From: Chryseobacterium oleae
GTDB lineage: Bacteria; Bacteroidota; Bacteroidia; Flavobacteriales; Weeksellaceae
Length of the DNA stretch: 64,000 bases
Direction of reading: 5' to 3'
Assembly: GCF_900115055.1 (NCBI RefSeq)
Contig: NZ_FOVD01000010.1
Coordinates: 1 to 64,000 of the forward strand
This document shows, in pieces, positions 17,109 to 25,746 of the stretch. Every line of letters starts with the position of its first letter. Position 1 is the stretch's first letter. A program made the translations under genes and the position numbers. The notes beneath the pieces are model-generated. The model saw only the letters and a program-made list of their open reading frames with translations, was not told where the DNA came from and did no database searches.

Positions 17109-18005
17109 ATGAAAAAGGAAGATATTCAACACCTTGAGAAGTTAATGAATTTTCTGAGTCAGCATTTTTTGAAGAAAAACAGGTGGGAAGATGTCACCAA
17201 GACAGAATGGTCCTACATCAGTGCAGAACTGAACGAACTGATTACGAATGATCACTCAGAAAAAGAAATTAAGAAAGAGCCAGACCTTCTAGGCTCCAAT
17301 TACCTTTACGAACATCTGATCATCAATAAATTAAAGAAATATCAACAGAATGAAAATACTGCTTTAAGCAGACCGAATCTTGCTAAACTAAGCCAGATCG
17401 TCAAAGTTCTGGGGTATTCAAATTATATTGATTTTGTTAATTCAAACACGGAAGCATTCAATTTCAATGATCTCAGGATCGACATGAATAATGTGAAGCA
17501 GAATACAGCCCTTTTAGACCGTTTGGTGGGCTGCTGGTATTCGTATAACAGAAATCTTCCGGAGAATCCTTTACAGGCAAGAGACGAGCGTATATGGCGT
17601 TCTGCCATGGAGATTTATAAATCCGAAACCACCGGTGAATATTTCATCGAGCGAAGCGGCGGCGATCATCATAAATATTTTGGGAAAGTGACAGCCTATT
17701 CTGATTACGTATTCATCATCATGAACAGCAATACGTTTATCCGCCAACGTCATTTTATCTCAAGAATAAAAGATATCAAGGAAAAGCTTAAAAATCCAGA
17801 ATACAAGCTCCATGAGGTTCATTTTATAAGTACATGTATCAGTTTTAATCAGGAGCCGATAGCCCTGTTCGAAATATTTCAGAAAGCAGACCGGAAAACC
17901 TTTATTTCAGACTCTATCAGCTTTCCAATTGACAGTGATGAAATTCCTGCTTCTATTCTAAAACAGCTTGAAGACACTGAGTCTAACAGGATAGATTACA
18001 GATAA
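17109..18005 (+). CDS. protein of unknown function
   Basis: A 298-residue soluble protein. The first 130 residues are helical and charged (EDIQHLEKLMNFLSQHFLKK, NKLKKYQQNENTALSRPNLAKLSQIVKVLGYSNYIDFV). A beta-rich domain with aromatic residues follows (LVGCWYSYNRNLP, IYKSETTGEYFIER, YSDYVFIIMNSN), so a helical adaptor plus ligand-binding barrel is plausible. No signal peptide or catalytic motif is seen. It is divergent from the Cys/Gly-tailed protein gene with a 117-bp shared upstream region. I do not recognise the family. Confidence 0.65.
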   Translation: MKKEDIQHLEKLMNFLSQHFLKKNRWEDVTKTEWSYISAELNELITNDHSEKEIKKEPDLLGSNYLYEHLIINKLKKYQQNENTALSRPNLAKLSQIVKVLGYSNYIDFVNSNTEAFNFNDLRIDMNNVKQNTALLDRLVGCWYSYNRNLPENPLQARDERIWRSAMEIYKSETTGEYFIERSGGDHHKYFGKVTAYSDYVFIIMNSNTFIRQRHFISRIKDIKEKLKNPEYKLHEVHFISTCISFNQEPIALFEIFQKADRKTFISDSISFPIDSDEIPASILKQLEDTESNRIDYR

Positions 18006-18009
18006 TCAC

Positions 18010-18225
18010 GGTTTTGAGTTTCAGGGTTTGAGGGTATTAGAGTGAGAGTTTTTTGGCAAGTTATGAGTGATAAATTATGAGTGATGAGTTATTTAAAGCG
18101 GCCTTGGAACTGAGGTTTTTCACTTTTCACTTGCGAAGCAAAATTGACCATTCACATTTCTCAATCTTAGCCTCAACCTAAAAATCTGATGTCTGATGTC
18201 TGATGTCTGAAATCTAGCATCTAAT
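18010..18225. repeat. composite dispersed intergenic repeat, copy A
   Basis: Gene-free stretch with recurring short words: TTATGAGTGATAAATTATGAG-like direct repeats near 18060-18090, TTGACCATTC, CTTAGCCTCAACCTAA, and a 7-bp tandem TCTGATG (18185-18207) ending GAAATCT. A reverse-oriented, diverged copy in the same word order is at 58495-58640. It falls between two convergent genes. Confidence 0.7.
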
Positions 18226-18229
18226 TCCT

Positions 18230-18973
18230 CTACCCCACCAGCCATTCTTTAAAATCCTTCACCCGGTCACGGCTTACGGTGATTTCTTCCTGTGGCTGAA
18301 ATTCCATATCCACTTTGTAGTATGGTGAAGTGTGGATGTTTTTTATATAATCTGAATTAATGATAAACTGTCTGTTGACCCGGAAAAATTTCTTTTCTTC
18401 CAGAATATCTTCCAGTTCATCAAGGGTAAAATCTGATGGATAAACACGTTCTTCCGTTTGAAGATAAACAATCTTATTTTCACTGAAAAAGCAGCTAATC
18501 TCCTGTGTTTGAACAATTTTCAGATTGTATCCGATCTTCACCAAAACTCTGGACAGTGTAGACTTTTCCTTTCGGATCAGCTGTTTGATGTCCTCAGAAC
18601 CCGTGGTATTATTGGCAGGAATAAATGATTTAAATTTTTCCACCGCTCCGGAAAGATCTTCTTCCAGAATAGGTTTTAAAAGATAATCGATGCTGTTCAG
18701 CTTAAATGCTTTCAAAGTATATTGGTCAAAAGCTGTCGTATAAATGATAAACCCTTTCGTGGGAACTTTTTCAAAAATATCGAAAGACAGGCCGTCTCCA
18801 AGAACAATATCCGAAAAGATCAGCTGCGGGTGTTCGTTTTCAGAGAACCAGGCAACTCCTTCCTCTACTGATTCTATTTTGCCAACTATTTCTATTTCAG
18901 GAAAATTACTCAGCATTCTTTCCAGTTTCCTTGAAGCAGGTTTTTCGTCTTCGATAATGACAGTCTTGATCAT
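18230..18973 (-). CDS. LytTR-family response regulator
   Basis: A 247-residue two-component regulator. The receiver domain is at residues 1-120 with acidic pair IIEDE at 7-10, phosphoacceptor Asp55 in FSDIVLGD, YTTAFDQY and YLLKPI (conserved Lys). The C-terminal LytTR DNA-binding domain is at about 145-247 (YLQTEERVYPSDFTLDELEDIL, FFRVNRQFIINSDYIKNI). It should be phosphorylated by the LytS-type kinase encoded at 21219-22550, with which it shares strand and neighbourhood. Targets are unknown; the interleaved 2TM genes are candidates. Confidence 0.92.
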   Translation of the reverse strand: MIKTVIIEDEKPASRKLERMLSNFPEIEIVGKIESVEEGVAWFSENEHPQLIFSDIVLGDGLSFDIFEKVPTKGFIIYTTAFDQYTLKAFKLNSIDYLLKPILEEDLSGAVEKFKSFIPANNTTGSEDIKQLIRKEKSTLSRVLVKIGYNLKIVQTQEISCFFSENKIVYLQTEERVYPSDFTLDELEDILEEKKFFRVNRQFIINSDYIKNIHTSPYYKVDMEFQPQEEITVSRDRVKDFKEWLVG

Positions 18974-19028
18974 TGAGTTCCAGTTTTTAGTTTAAATCGG
19001 GAATAAAATTAGATAAAAAATAAACAGT

Positions 19029-19304
19029 TTAAAAATCTATGCTCTTTTTGTTTTTCTTCATCTCTTTTTCTATAATTCCCTTTTCCCATTCTGAATCCAG
19101 AAGGAATAATTTTACAGCTTTTATGGTCAGGAAAATCCCCCAGATGACCAAAATAACAGATCCATCAAATAAAGAAAAATCGAACGTCCCGTTTTCAAAA
19201 ATATCATTAAAGAAGATAATTCCGGCTACTATTCCAAACCAGAGAAGGCTTTTGTAAAATTTCTTCAGTTGAGTTACTCTCTCGTATGCGCTATCGTAAT
19301 CCAT
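19029..19304 (-). CDS. 2TM domain protein
   Basis: A 91-residue protein (start ATG at 19304; a longer frame would overlap the preceding gene). It has the 2TM domain pattern: AYERVTQLKKFYKSLLWFGIVAG, two membrane helices, then a basic helix EKGIIEKEMKKNKK. It is the most diverged of four 2TM copies here. It sits 23 bp after another 2TM gene and 55 bp before the response regulator gene on the same strand. 2TM is a family of unknown function, often found beside LytS/LytTR systems in Bacteroidota. Confidence 0.8.
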   Translation of the reverse strand: MDYDSAYERVTQLKKFYKSLLWFGIVAGIIFFNDIFENGTFDFSLFDGSVILVIWGIFLTIKAVKLFLLDSEWEKGIIEKEMKKNKKSIDF

Positions 19305-19327
19305 GATCGTTAAAGTTTTATGGTTAA

Positions 19328-19624
19328 TTATAGTGTTTTTATGTTTCTCGAGTCCTGATCCATCAGTTCCTTGATCTTTTTTTCTTCCCATTCTTTTCCT
19401 ATCCCGAAGACACTCACAGCATGCGCTACAATTCCGATTCCCCATCCAAGCATTGGCCAGTAAAACCATAAATGACCGGGAGAGGTAAGAAGATTCAGTG
19501 CCAGTAAGAAAGGAATAACAAGACAGTATGAAGTCAGGTTTCCGTAAAATCCTTTCAGTTCTTTTACTCTTCTAGCTGCTTTTTTGTAAGCCTGCGTTTC
19601 TTTTGTGTATCCTAATGTTTCCAT
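19328..19624 (-). CDS. 2TM domain protein, close paralogue of the kinase C-terminal domain
   Basis: A 98-residue protein. Residues 15-90 (KAARRVKELKGFYGNL through EEKKIKELMDQ) carry two membrane helices with the motif LWFYxPMLGWGxGxVxHA between and inside them. By eye, 51 of 76 aligned positions are identical to the C-terminal domain of the histidine kinase at 21219-22550. It probably inserts into the inner membrane and may interact with the kinase through the shared domain (inference). Confidence 0.85.
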   Translation of the reverse strand: METLGYTKETQAYKKAARRVKELKGFYGNLTSYCLVIPFLLALNLLTSPGHLWFYWPMLGWGIGIVAHAVSVFGIGKEWEEKKIKELMDQDSRNIKTL

Positions 19625-19925
19625 AATTTTTATTGTTAAAAGGTGAGTTTGTTTTTTTGTTGAATCAAAGGTAGGTCAGAAATGGGGCTTCAATCAACTT
19701 TATATGACTGAGTGGTAGATTATGCTTTCTGAATCGTAAAAAAATCTGTTTACTTGTTTTGGATAAGCGCAAAGACGCAAAGTTTTCCAGAATTGAGAAT
19801 ATGTAAGGCGCTAGAAAACCAAAGATTTTCAGCTAGTTATTGATATAAATAAGTTGGAATTTTGTTTTTATAATCTCTCGCAGATTTTGCTAATTGAGCA
19901 GATACTTATTTCGAGTAAATATAGA
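19625..19925. other. gene-free 301-bp stretch
   Basis: It holds the probable promoter region of the 2TM gene pair and, near 19770-19790, the word GCGCAAAGACGCAAAG that recurs in other intergenic regions of this window (20640-20800, 39632-39689). No open frame on either strand looks coding. No terminator was found for the methyltransferase-like gene that ends at 19926. Confidence 0.6.
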
Positions 19926-20495
19926 TCAGTAGATAAAAGGAATCAGCTTTTTGGTCTTCTTACGATATTGTATATATTCTTCCCCGAACTGTTCTACAAG
20001 CGCCTGTTCTTCGATTTTGATCCGGTAAGTGAACGCGATAAATGGTGGCAGAAAAGCCAGAACTAGTGAAAGCCAGTTATTCAGATACAAACCTAATCCT
20101 AAAGAAGTTAACAGTGAAAATGCATACGAAGGATGTCTCAAGTATTTATAGAATCCTTCTTTTTTGATCTGATGATCTTCTTTTATCGTTACATCTACTG
20201 TAAAGTATTTCCCCAAAGATCTGATAATGATAAATCTGAATATAATTCCGGTCAGAATTAATGCTTCTCCCAAATACAAAATCCATACTCCTCCTGTGAT
20301 TGGAAATCTTGTCATATACGAAGCGGCTACTGAAGTGGCTATGGAAAACGGAATGGCCATCCATAAGATGTTCAGTGTAGACTTATCCTTATCTTTTTTG
20401 TCCTCTTTGCCGGATTTCAGCATGTTTTTGTAGAGGAACTCCGTGATAAACCAGGCAACCATTGAAATGGAAAATAAGACTTGTAGAGGATGCAT
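19926..20495 (-). CDS. isoprenylcysteine carboxylmethyltransferase-family (ICMT/PEMT-like) membrane protein
   Basis: A 189-residue integral membrane protein with about five helices. The conserved C-terminal part GFYKYLRHPSYAFSLLTSLGLGLYLNN and RIKIEEQALVEQFGEEYIQYRKKTKKLIPFIY is the ICMT/phospholipid-methyltransferase signature (RHPxY for SAM binding, ExxL...F...Y..Y.). In bacteria such proteins are uncharacterised and the substrate is usually a small molecule or lipid. It lies between the kinase and its regulator on the same strand, in the middle of the 2TM cluster. Confidence 0.85.
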   Translation of the reverse strand: MHPLQVLFSISMVAWFITEFLYKNMLKSGKEDKKDKDKSTLNILWMAIPFSIATSVAASYMTRFPITGGVWILYLGEALILTGIIFRFIIIRSLGKYFTVDVTIKEDHQIKKEGFYKYLRHPSYAFSLLTSLGLGLYLNNWLSLVLAFLPPFIAFTYRIKIEEQALVEQFGEEYIQYRKKTKKLIPFIY

Positions 20496-20929
20496 ATTTG
20501 TATTGTTTTGGGATCAGGGTATTTGTTTTATAATAAATTCAGGATGTTTCGGGATGCGGGTTTTGTGGTTCAGATCAGGAACAGCCTTTTACGTGGATAT
20601 ACTGAATTAACTTCAAAACTGGAGAGGTTTTTATACGCAAAGTTTTATTCTATTACCGTATAGTTTTGAGGGTTGCAAAGCATAGAATCAATCTCTGATT
20701 GATTCGAAGAAGCGGGCGTTATTATATCCTTCAGCTTCATCAGCAACGCAGTCGAACTCTTTGCCTTCCTCAAAATCATGCGCTTCCTAAATCAATCTTT
20801 GCGTTGAAAAACTTGATCTCTTATCCTGTTTTGGATCTCTTATCCCTGAAACGAGTAACTCATAACTTAAAACTCATAACCGACAAGGTTAAAATTCAGT
20901 TTGATTTTAGCTCAATCATTTGTAACGAT
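20496..20929. other. gene-free 434-bp stretch with dispersed-repeat words
   Basis: Contains ACGCAAAGTTTT (20635-20650), TTGCAAAGCATAGAATCAATC and TTTGCGTTGAA (about 20790), and GTAACTCATAACTTAAAACTCATAAC (20855-20880), words shared with the repeats at 18010-18225 and 58495-58640. An open frame on the plus strand here is antisense to the 2TM gene and shows no coding signal. No RNA gene recognised. Confidence 0.6.
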
Positions 20930-21232
20930 TTATTTTTTCTTTTTCTCCATCAGTTTCCTGATCTGCTTTTCCTCCCAATCACTTATAAAGCCAATATTGG
21001 GCAAATAAATCGCTATAGCATGAGCTACCAGACCAATTCCCCAGAAGGTCGCCGTAAAGAAGTTTTTAAACTGAAAATAGCTCTCTCCCGGCTCTAAATG
21101 CTTAATATTATACACCACAATCATGGCATTCACCGCAATATAAGCGAATAAGTGCCCGTAAAATCCTCTTAATCGCTCGACCTGCCTTCTGGCTTGCTCA
21201 TAGCGGACGTTTTCTTCATCATAGGTTTCCAT
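20930..21232 (-). CDS. 2TM domain protein
   Basis: A 100-residue protein with the 2TM pattern: ARRQVERLRGFYGHLFAYIAVNAM, a second helix with FWGIGLVAHAIAIY, and the ending DWEEKQIRKLMEKKKK. Its start overlaps the end of the histidine kinase gene by 14 bp, so the two are translated from the same message. It is less like the kinase's own 2TM domain than the copy at 19328-19624. Confidence 0.85.
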   Translation of the reverse strand: METYDEENVRYEQARRQVERLRGFYGHLFAYIAVNAMIVVYNIKHLEPGESYFQFKNFFTATFWGIGLVAHAIAIYLPNIGFISDWEEKQIRKLMEKKKK

Positions 21233-22550
21233 TATTTCTATTTTTTTGTTTATTCATGATTTCGCGGATCTTCTTCTCTTTCCAGGATTCTCCGACTCCA
21301 AAAACCTGGAATGCATGAGAAACTACTCCCACTCCCCAACCTAACATGGGAAAGTAAAACCAAAGACTATTAGGAGAAGTAATAAGGTTGATGATCATCA
21401 GAAAAGGGATGATGGTACAGTAAGAAATGAGATTTCCGTAGAAGCCTTTTAATTCCTTTACCCGCTTCTTTGCTTTCTCGTAAGATCCGTTATCATCTTC
21501 AGGTTTTACACTGATTGTGTTGGGTTTATTGGAAAGTATCGGAACTTTCACTTTAAAATAATCCGTCGATTTTTCAATAAAAACATTCTTCTTCGTAAGC
21601 AGTGCATAACGCTGAACAATATTGGCAAGTCCTATTCCTGCACTTTCTTTCATCTGTTCTCTGGCCTGCAGATTGTTTTCAATGCATAGCGTATCATTTT
21701 CCGAGAATATTTTAATGACTAAAGGCTTCGAAGATGTTGCAAAATTATGTTTGATACAGTTTTCCAGTAAAAGCTGAAGTGAAAGCGGGACTACATATCT
21801 TCTATATTCCTCTTTTTTAACATCGAAAATAAAATCCACACTGTCTTCAAATCTGGTTTTTAAAAGTTCACAATAGGTTTTAGCAAATTCAATCTCATCT
21901 TCCACCGTCACCAGTTCTTTATCTTTCTGTTCAAGTACATACCGGTAAATTTTTGACATTGAAGCGGTAAACTTCTGCGCCTGATTTGGGTTTTCGTCGA
22001 TCAGAGCGCTTAATACATTTAAAGAATTAAAGAGAAAGTGCGGATCCAGCTGGTTTTTCAGACTTTCAAACTGTGCGTTGGCCGACTTGGCGATCAGCTT
22101 CTGCTCCACCACTTCTTTTCTGGAGGTCTTCTTCATTTCTTCCATAAAACTTTTGGCATGGAGAAAGGCTGAAATCAGAAGCGCAATATTGATCATGAAC
22201 CAATTGGTCGTTGCATATTCTTTAGAGAAAAAAGCTTCTGTGGTGGCTACTTTCTGGATCTGTACGTAGTTGATATAATTACAGAAATAGACCAGAATAA
22301 AGTTCCCTATGATGATGGAGACAACACTTAATACGGTTCTGATCCCGGTAGTTTCAGACCATGGAAACTTCTTATTGAGAAAGTCGTTGATAAAAGCATT
22401 TCCAAATCCAAGAATAAAGGAATACATGGTAGAGATCAACAGAGTGATCAAAAAATTGTGAATGTTCTTCTCTTTCGTAAAAAACAAGAAGAAAAATAGC
22501 GCTGTTCCCAGCGAGACCCAAAATAATATGATAATTCCTTTACGTTTCAT
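21219..22550 (-). CDS. LytS-type sensor histidine kinase with a C-terminal 2TM domain
   Basis: With the start at 22550 (MKRKGIIILF) the protein is 443 residues. Four membrane helices lie at about 6-25, 32-52, 70-93 and 115-132. The His_kinase domain has phosphoacceptor His171 in LDPHFLFNSLN. An HATPase region with the N-box LLENCIKHN (262-269) and AGIGLANI (304-311) follows. Residues 357-436 are a 2TM domain that adds two more membrane helices after the catalytic part, which is unusual. It probably signals to the LytTR regulator at 18230-18973. The stimulus is unknown; the large membrane share suggests an envelope signal. Confidence 0.92.
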   Translation of the reverse strand: MKRKGIIILFWVSLGTALFFFLFFTKEKNIHNFLITLLISTMYSFILGFGNAFINDFLNKKFPWSETTGIRTVLSVVSIIIGNFILVYFCNYINYVQIQKVATTEAFFSKEYATTNWFMINIALLISAFLHAKSFMEEMKKTSRKEVVEQKLIAKSANAQFESLKNQLDPHFLFNSLNVLSALIDENPNQAQKFTASMSKIYRYVLEQKDKELVTVEDEIEFAKTYCELLKTRFEDSVDFIFDVKKEEYRRYVVPLSLQLLLENCIKHNFATSSKPLVIKIFSENDTLCIENNLQAREQMKESAGIGLANIVQRYALLTKKNVFIEKSTDYFKVKVPILSNKPNTISVKPEDDNGSYEKAKKRVKELKGFYGNLISYCTIIPFLMIINLITSPNSLWFYFPMLGWGVGVVSHAFQVFGVGESWKEKKIREIMNKQKNRNNGNL

Positions 22551-22640
22551 GAGCAGTTTTCCTGGTTCAAAATTAGTCTTTAATAAAGGTATCAAAAATT
22601 ATTATTTACCGAAGGGCAGATTTTCCTATCCGAATGGAAT

Positions 22641-22669
22641 AAAAAAAACCTTCCGTGTCAGGAAGGCTT
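22641..22669 (-). terminator. rho-independent terminator
   Basis: On the minus strand CCTTCC-TGACAC-GGAAGG is followed by eight T residues. It closes the transcript of the gene that ends at 22680 and insulates the kinase gene. Confidence 0.85.
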
Positions 22670-22679
22670 GAATTCATTA

Positions 22680-23330
22680 TTATTTTGCCGGCATACTCAG
22701 AAAATATTCCGCTTCTGTTTTGCCCCAGTTCGGATCTAAGCTTGTTTTTGGTTTATAGGCATTAAATTTTGCCAGTGCCTCTTTGAACATTTCCAGACCT
22801 TTGGTTTTGCTTCCCCCATACTGCTCAGGTGTAAAATACACGTCTTCTGCTTTGATAAGCGCAACTCTCGGGTTGGAAGGATCAAGTTTTTCTGCGATCC
22901 CCATCTCTTCAGTGGCTTTCGCTCCATCTGTCATATAACGCTGCGCAGGATTAACCATCATTCTTAAAGATGCGGCCATTTTTCTCAGCAAATGGATCTC
23001 AGCATTGTCTGCCCCTGCAAGGTTTTGTGCCATCGCAAGGTATTTATCGGCCTCTCCTGCTGTTTCATCCAAACTTTGCATATTCCCGTTTCTCATCATC
23101 AGTCTTCCTTTTTGAATCTGGGAAAATGCTGCGTAATAAGGAGGCAGCCATTTTGAGCTTTCCTTGCTCCCGATCCTCTGGAAATCATTGGCCAATGTCT
23201 GAAACTCTTCCGGCGTTTTGCAGGTCTCTGTTTTCGCGATTTTTTCAGTCATTATTTTTTCGTAATCTGCCTGTGCAAAAGCTGTTAAACTCATACAAGC
23301 TAAAGCAAAGCTTAATAGGTATTTTTTCAT
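22680..23330 (-). CDS. periplasmic helical-repeat (TPR-like) protein, unknown
   Basis: A 216-residue protein with a signal peptide (MKKYLLSFALACMSLTAFAQA, cut after about residue 20). The mature part is all helical with TPR-like spacing (LPPYYAAFSQIQKGRLMM, DEAGEADKYLAMAQNLAGADNAEIHLLRKMAAS, PSNPRVALIKAEDVYFTPEQYGGSKTKGLEMFKEALAKF). The closing TAEAEYFLSMPAK-like tail recurs in Bacteroidota proteins of unknown function. It follows the TonB-dependent receptor gene by 80 bp on the same strand and may be co-transcribed with it. Confidence 0.7.
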   Translation of the reverse strand: MKKYLLSFALACMSLTAFAQADYEKIMTEKIAKTETCKTPEEFQTLANDFQRIGSKESSKWLPPYYAAFSQIQKGRLMMRNGNMQSLDETAGEADKYLAMAQNLAGADNAEIHLLRKMAASLRMMVNPAQRYMTDGAKATEEMGIAEKLDPSNPRVALIKAEDVYFTPEQYGGSKTKGLEMFKEALAKFNAYKPKTSLDPNWGKTEAEYFLSMPAK

Positions 23331-23410
23331 TTTATCAATTTTTTTAAGTGAGTTAATTGTCTATCCGAAGTTATGTATTTTGCCACGATTGTGATATCTG
23401 TCGCGGTTAT

Positions 23411-25654
23411 TTATAAATTATTGTTAATGGCATCCTGGGTTCTGTCTACTCCAAAACTGATGAAAGCGCCTATAAACACAAAGGTATTGACTGGTGGAAC
23501 TACTGATGAGCTTCTGGATCCGTCAAGGGAAAAATTATATCCATAGACGTTTTTAGATCCTAATACATTCGAAACACTCAATACAAATACAGTAAATGCT
23601 TTGGCGTCTTTCTTCCCTAAATTCGGAAGATAATTGAAGCTGATATTCAAGGCGTTGTAGTCTTTCAGTTTTCCTTCGTTTCTAATGTAATTGACCACAT
23701 TGCTGTTCTCGGTTTTCGTTGCAATATCATAATAAGGCCGTCCTTTTGCATAGGTGTAGGATAAATTCACGCCCAATTTCCATTCTGGGATAAACCTTTT
23801 GGCGACAGCAGAAAGCGTATGTGCGGAGGCAAAATTTGGTTTTAAACTCATGGGATAATTGATGAAATCTCTTTGAGAATCAAGGAAAGAGTAGCTTAAC
23901 CAGTAATCGATGTTCTTGAAAGTCTTTTTATCTCTCCAGAAAAGCTCCAGTCCTTTGGCGTATCCATCTCCATTATTGTTCAAAGCGGTCTGTACCTGCT
24001 GATTCTGCTCATTGTTTGGGGTAATGTTGAATGTTTTGATCAATTGGTCATACTTCTTATAAAACGCTTCAAAACGCAGGCTTCTCCCCTCTGACGCTCT
24101 CTGAACCTGGAAAATATAATGCTGTGATTTCTGAAAATCCAGATCTGCAGGTCCGTTGATGTATCTGCTTTCAGGATTCTGATAAAACAATCCGTAGGCA
24201 AAGGAAGTCGTCCAGTCTTTTGCCAGACGGTAAGCCAGTGCAAAACGGGGTGCAAAATTGGTTTTCCCTAAAAAGGAAGAGTTTTCTGCCCTTACTCCTA
24301 TTTTCGCTGATAATGCATTGCTGAAACCAAGATCCGTTTCCGCGAAAACCGCAGAGATCAAGTCTGTGTAATGTTTCTGCACTTCCCCAAAATTGAGTTT
24401 TTCATCCGTATTATTTAATTCAAAACCGGCTCTTATGGCACTTATTTTATTGATTTTTCTTTCAACAACCGCTTTAAAATTAAGGTAATTTCCATTGGTT
24501 AAAAGCTTCGATGGATCTGATTCCAAATTATTGGTTTCTGTAGAAAAATTAAGATCAGATCTGTTGTAGGAGTAAGAAGTGGCAGCATTCAGGAGGTATT
24601 TCCCGAATTTCTGTTTAAAAGAAAGATTGTGATAGGTATTATTTCCTTTCAGTCTTACGAGGGCAGAATCATATCCCGGTTCTAAACTCTCTGTTTTCAC
24701 TCCCATTTTATTGGAATCATACATTCCGTAATACTTCAGAAAACCACCAGATTTTGTTTTGATTCTGAAATTAAAATCACCGTTTAACCCCTGCGGAGCA
24801 TCAATAAAATCTGTATTAAAATTAAAAACGTTCTGCATAAGGCTCAGGAGTGAGTAGCCTAAAGTAGCTCCAAAAGAATGGGTTTTATTTTCTCCCAATT
24901 TCTGAAATCCTGCACTCAAAAATATGGGTGAAATTCCAAAATCCAACGAACTCTGGTCCGGAAGATCCACACTTTCCAGCATCAGTGCACCGGAAAGTGC
25001 CTGTCCGTATAAGGCAGAATAACCACCGCTTGAAAAGATATTCCCTTTAAACAGAGAAGTATTAAAACGGTCTCTTCCTGCAATTCCCGGAACTGAGTTT
25101 GAGAAATAATTGTTGATCAAACTTCCATCCATAAAGATCTTGGATTCTGTTCCCGTTCCTCCTCTGATGAAAAGGCCTTCCGACTCGCCCACTTTCTGAA
25201 CGCCGGGAAGGTAGTTTAAAGCTGAAGAAATCTGCCCGTCTGCACCAGCTGTAGTATAAATGTCAATAGGTGTCAAAAGTGCCGTTGCTCTCTTTTTATC
25301 ACTGGCCTCGATAGAACCTGCAGAAACCACCACCGCGTCGATCTCGCTGATCTCCTCCTTAAGCTCTGCGTTGACAGAAACATCCTGGTTTTCAATGACA
25401 ATTGCTTTTTCTATATTCTGATACTTCGGATGGGTAAATGTCAGGATCTGATTTCCTTTTTCTGAGGTTTCAAAGGAGAAATTACCTTGTGCATCCGTGG
25501 TGGCACCATCATAGGTGTCTTTTAAAGTGACATTGATCTCATTGACTCCTTTATTTTTATAAGTGACTTTTCCTGAGATCCTGACCTGTGCATATCCTGC
25601 GACAAAGGACAGAAAGGCGATCAGTAATAAAAGTTTTGTTCCCTGTGTTTTCAT
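23411..25654 (-). CDS. TonB-dependent outer membrane receptor
   Basis: A 747-residue protein. A signal peptide (1-22, ending GYAQ) is followed by a carboxypeptidase-regulatory-like domain (about 25-100), a plug (ATALLTPIDIYTTAGADGQISSALNYLPGVQKVGESEGLFIRGG) and a 22-strand barrel. No SusD partner is adjacent, so this is not a typical glycan utilisation locus; siderophore, vitamin or peptide uptake are all possible. Lack of a conserved signature beyond the plug leaves the substrate open. The end of the barrel (FVFIGAFISFGVDRTQDAINNNL) is a little longer than the usual aromatic C terminus. Confidence 0.9.
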   Translation of the reverse strand: MKTQGTKLLLLIAFLSFVAGYAQVRISGKVTYKNKGVNEINVTLKDTYDGATTDAQGNFSFETSEKGNQILTFTHPKYQNIEKAIVIENQDVSVNAELKEEISEIDAVVVSAGSIEASDKKRATALLTPIDIYTTAGADGQISSALNYLPGVQKVGESEGLFIRGGTGTESKIFMDGSLINNYFSNSVPGIAGRDRFNTSLFKGNIFSSGGYSALYGQALSGALMLESVDLPDQSSLDFGISPIFLSAGFQKLGENKTHSFGATLGYSLLSLMQNVFNFNTDFIDAPQGLNGDFNFRIKTKSGGFLKYYGMYDSNKMGVKTESLEPGYDSALVRLKGNNTYHNLSFKQKFGKYLLNAATSYSYNRSDLNFSTETNNLESDPSKLLTNGNYLNFKAVVERKINKISAIRAGFELNNTDEKLNFGEVQKHYTDLISAVFAETDLGFSNALSAKIGVRAENSSFLGKTNFAPRFALAYRLAKDWTTSFAYGLFYQNPESRYINGPADLDFQKSQHYIFQVQRASEGRSLRFEAFYKKYDQLIKTFNITPNNEQNQQVQTALNNNGDGYAKGLELFWRDKKTFKNIDYWLSYSFLDSQRDFINYPMSLKPNFASAHTLSAVAKRFIPEWKLGVNLSYTYAKGRPYYDIATKTENSNVVNYIRNEGKLKDYNALNISFNYLPNLGKKDAKAFTVFVLSVSNVLGSKNVYGYNFSLDGSRSSSVVPPVNTFVFIGAFISFGVDRTQDAINNNL

Positions 25655-25746
25655 GGTTTTTATTTTCGGATCAAAAATAATACGGAAGATGCCTTCCTTT
25701 AAAATAAATTTAACTGAAAGGCATACTTTGACTACTGAATGGGAAA

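Noticed and set aside
20699..21097. 132-codon plus-strand open frame opposite a 2TM gene
   Set aside because: The minus-strand 2TM gene is supported by family similarity and overlap with the kinase; the plus frame mixes repeat DNA and antisense sequence.
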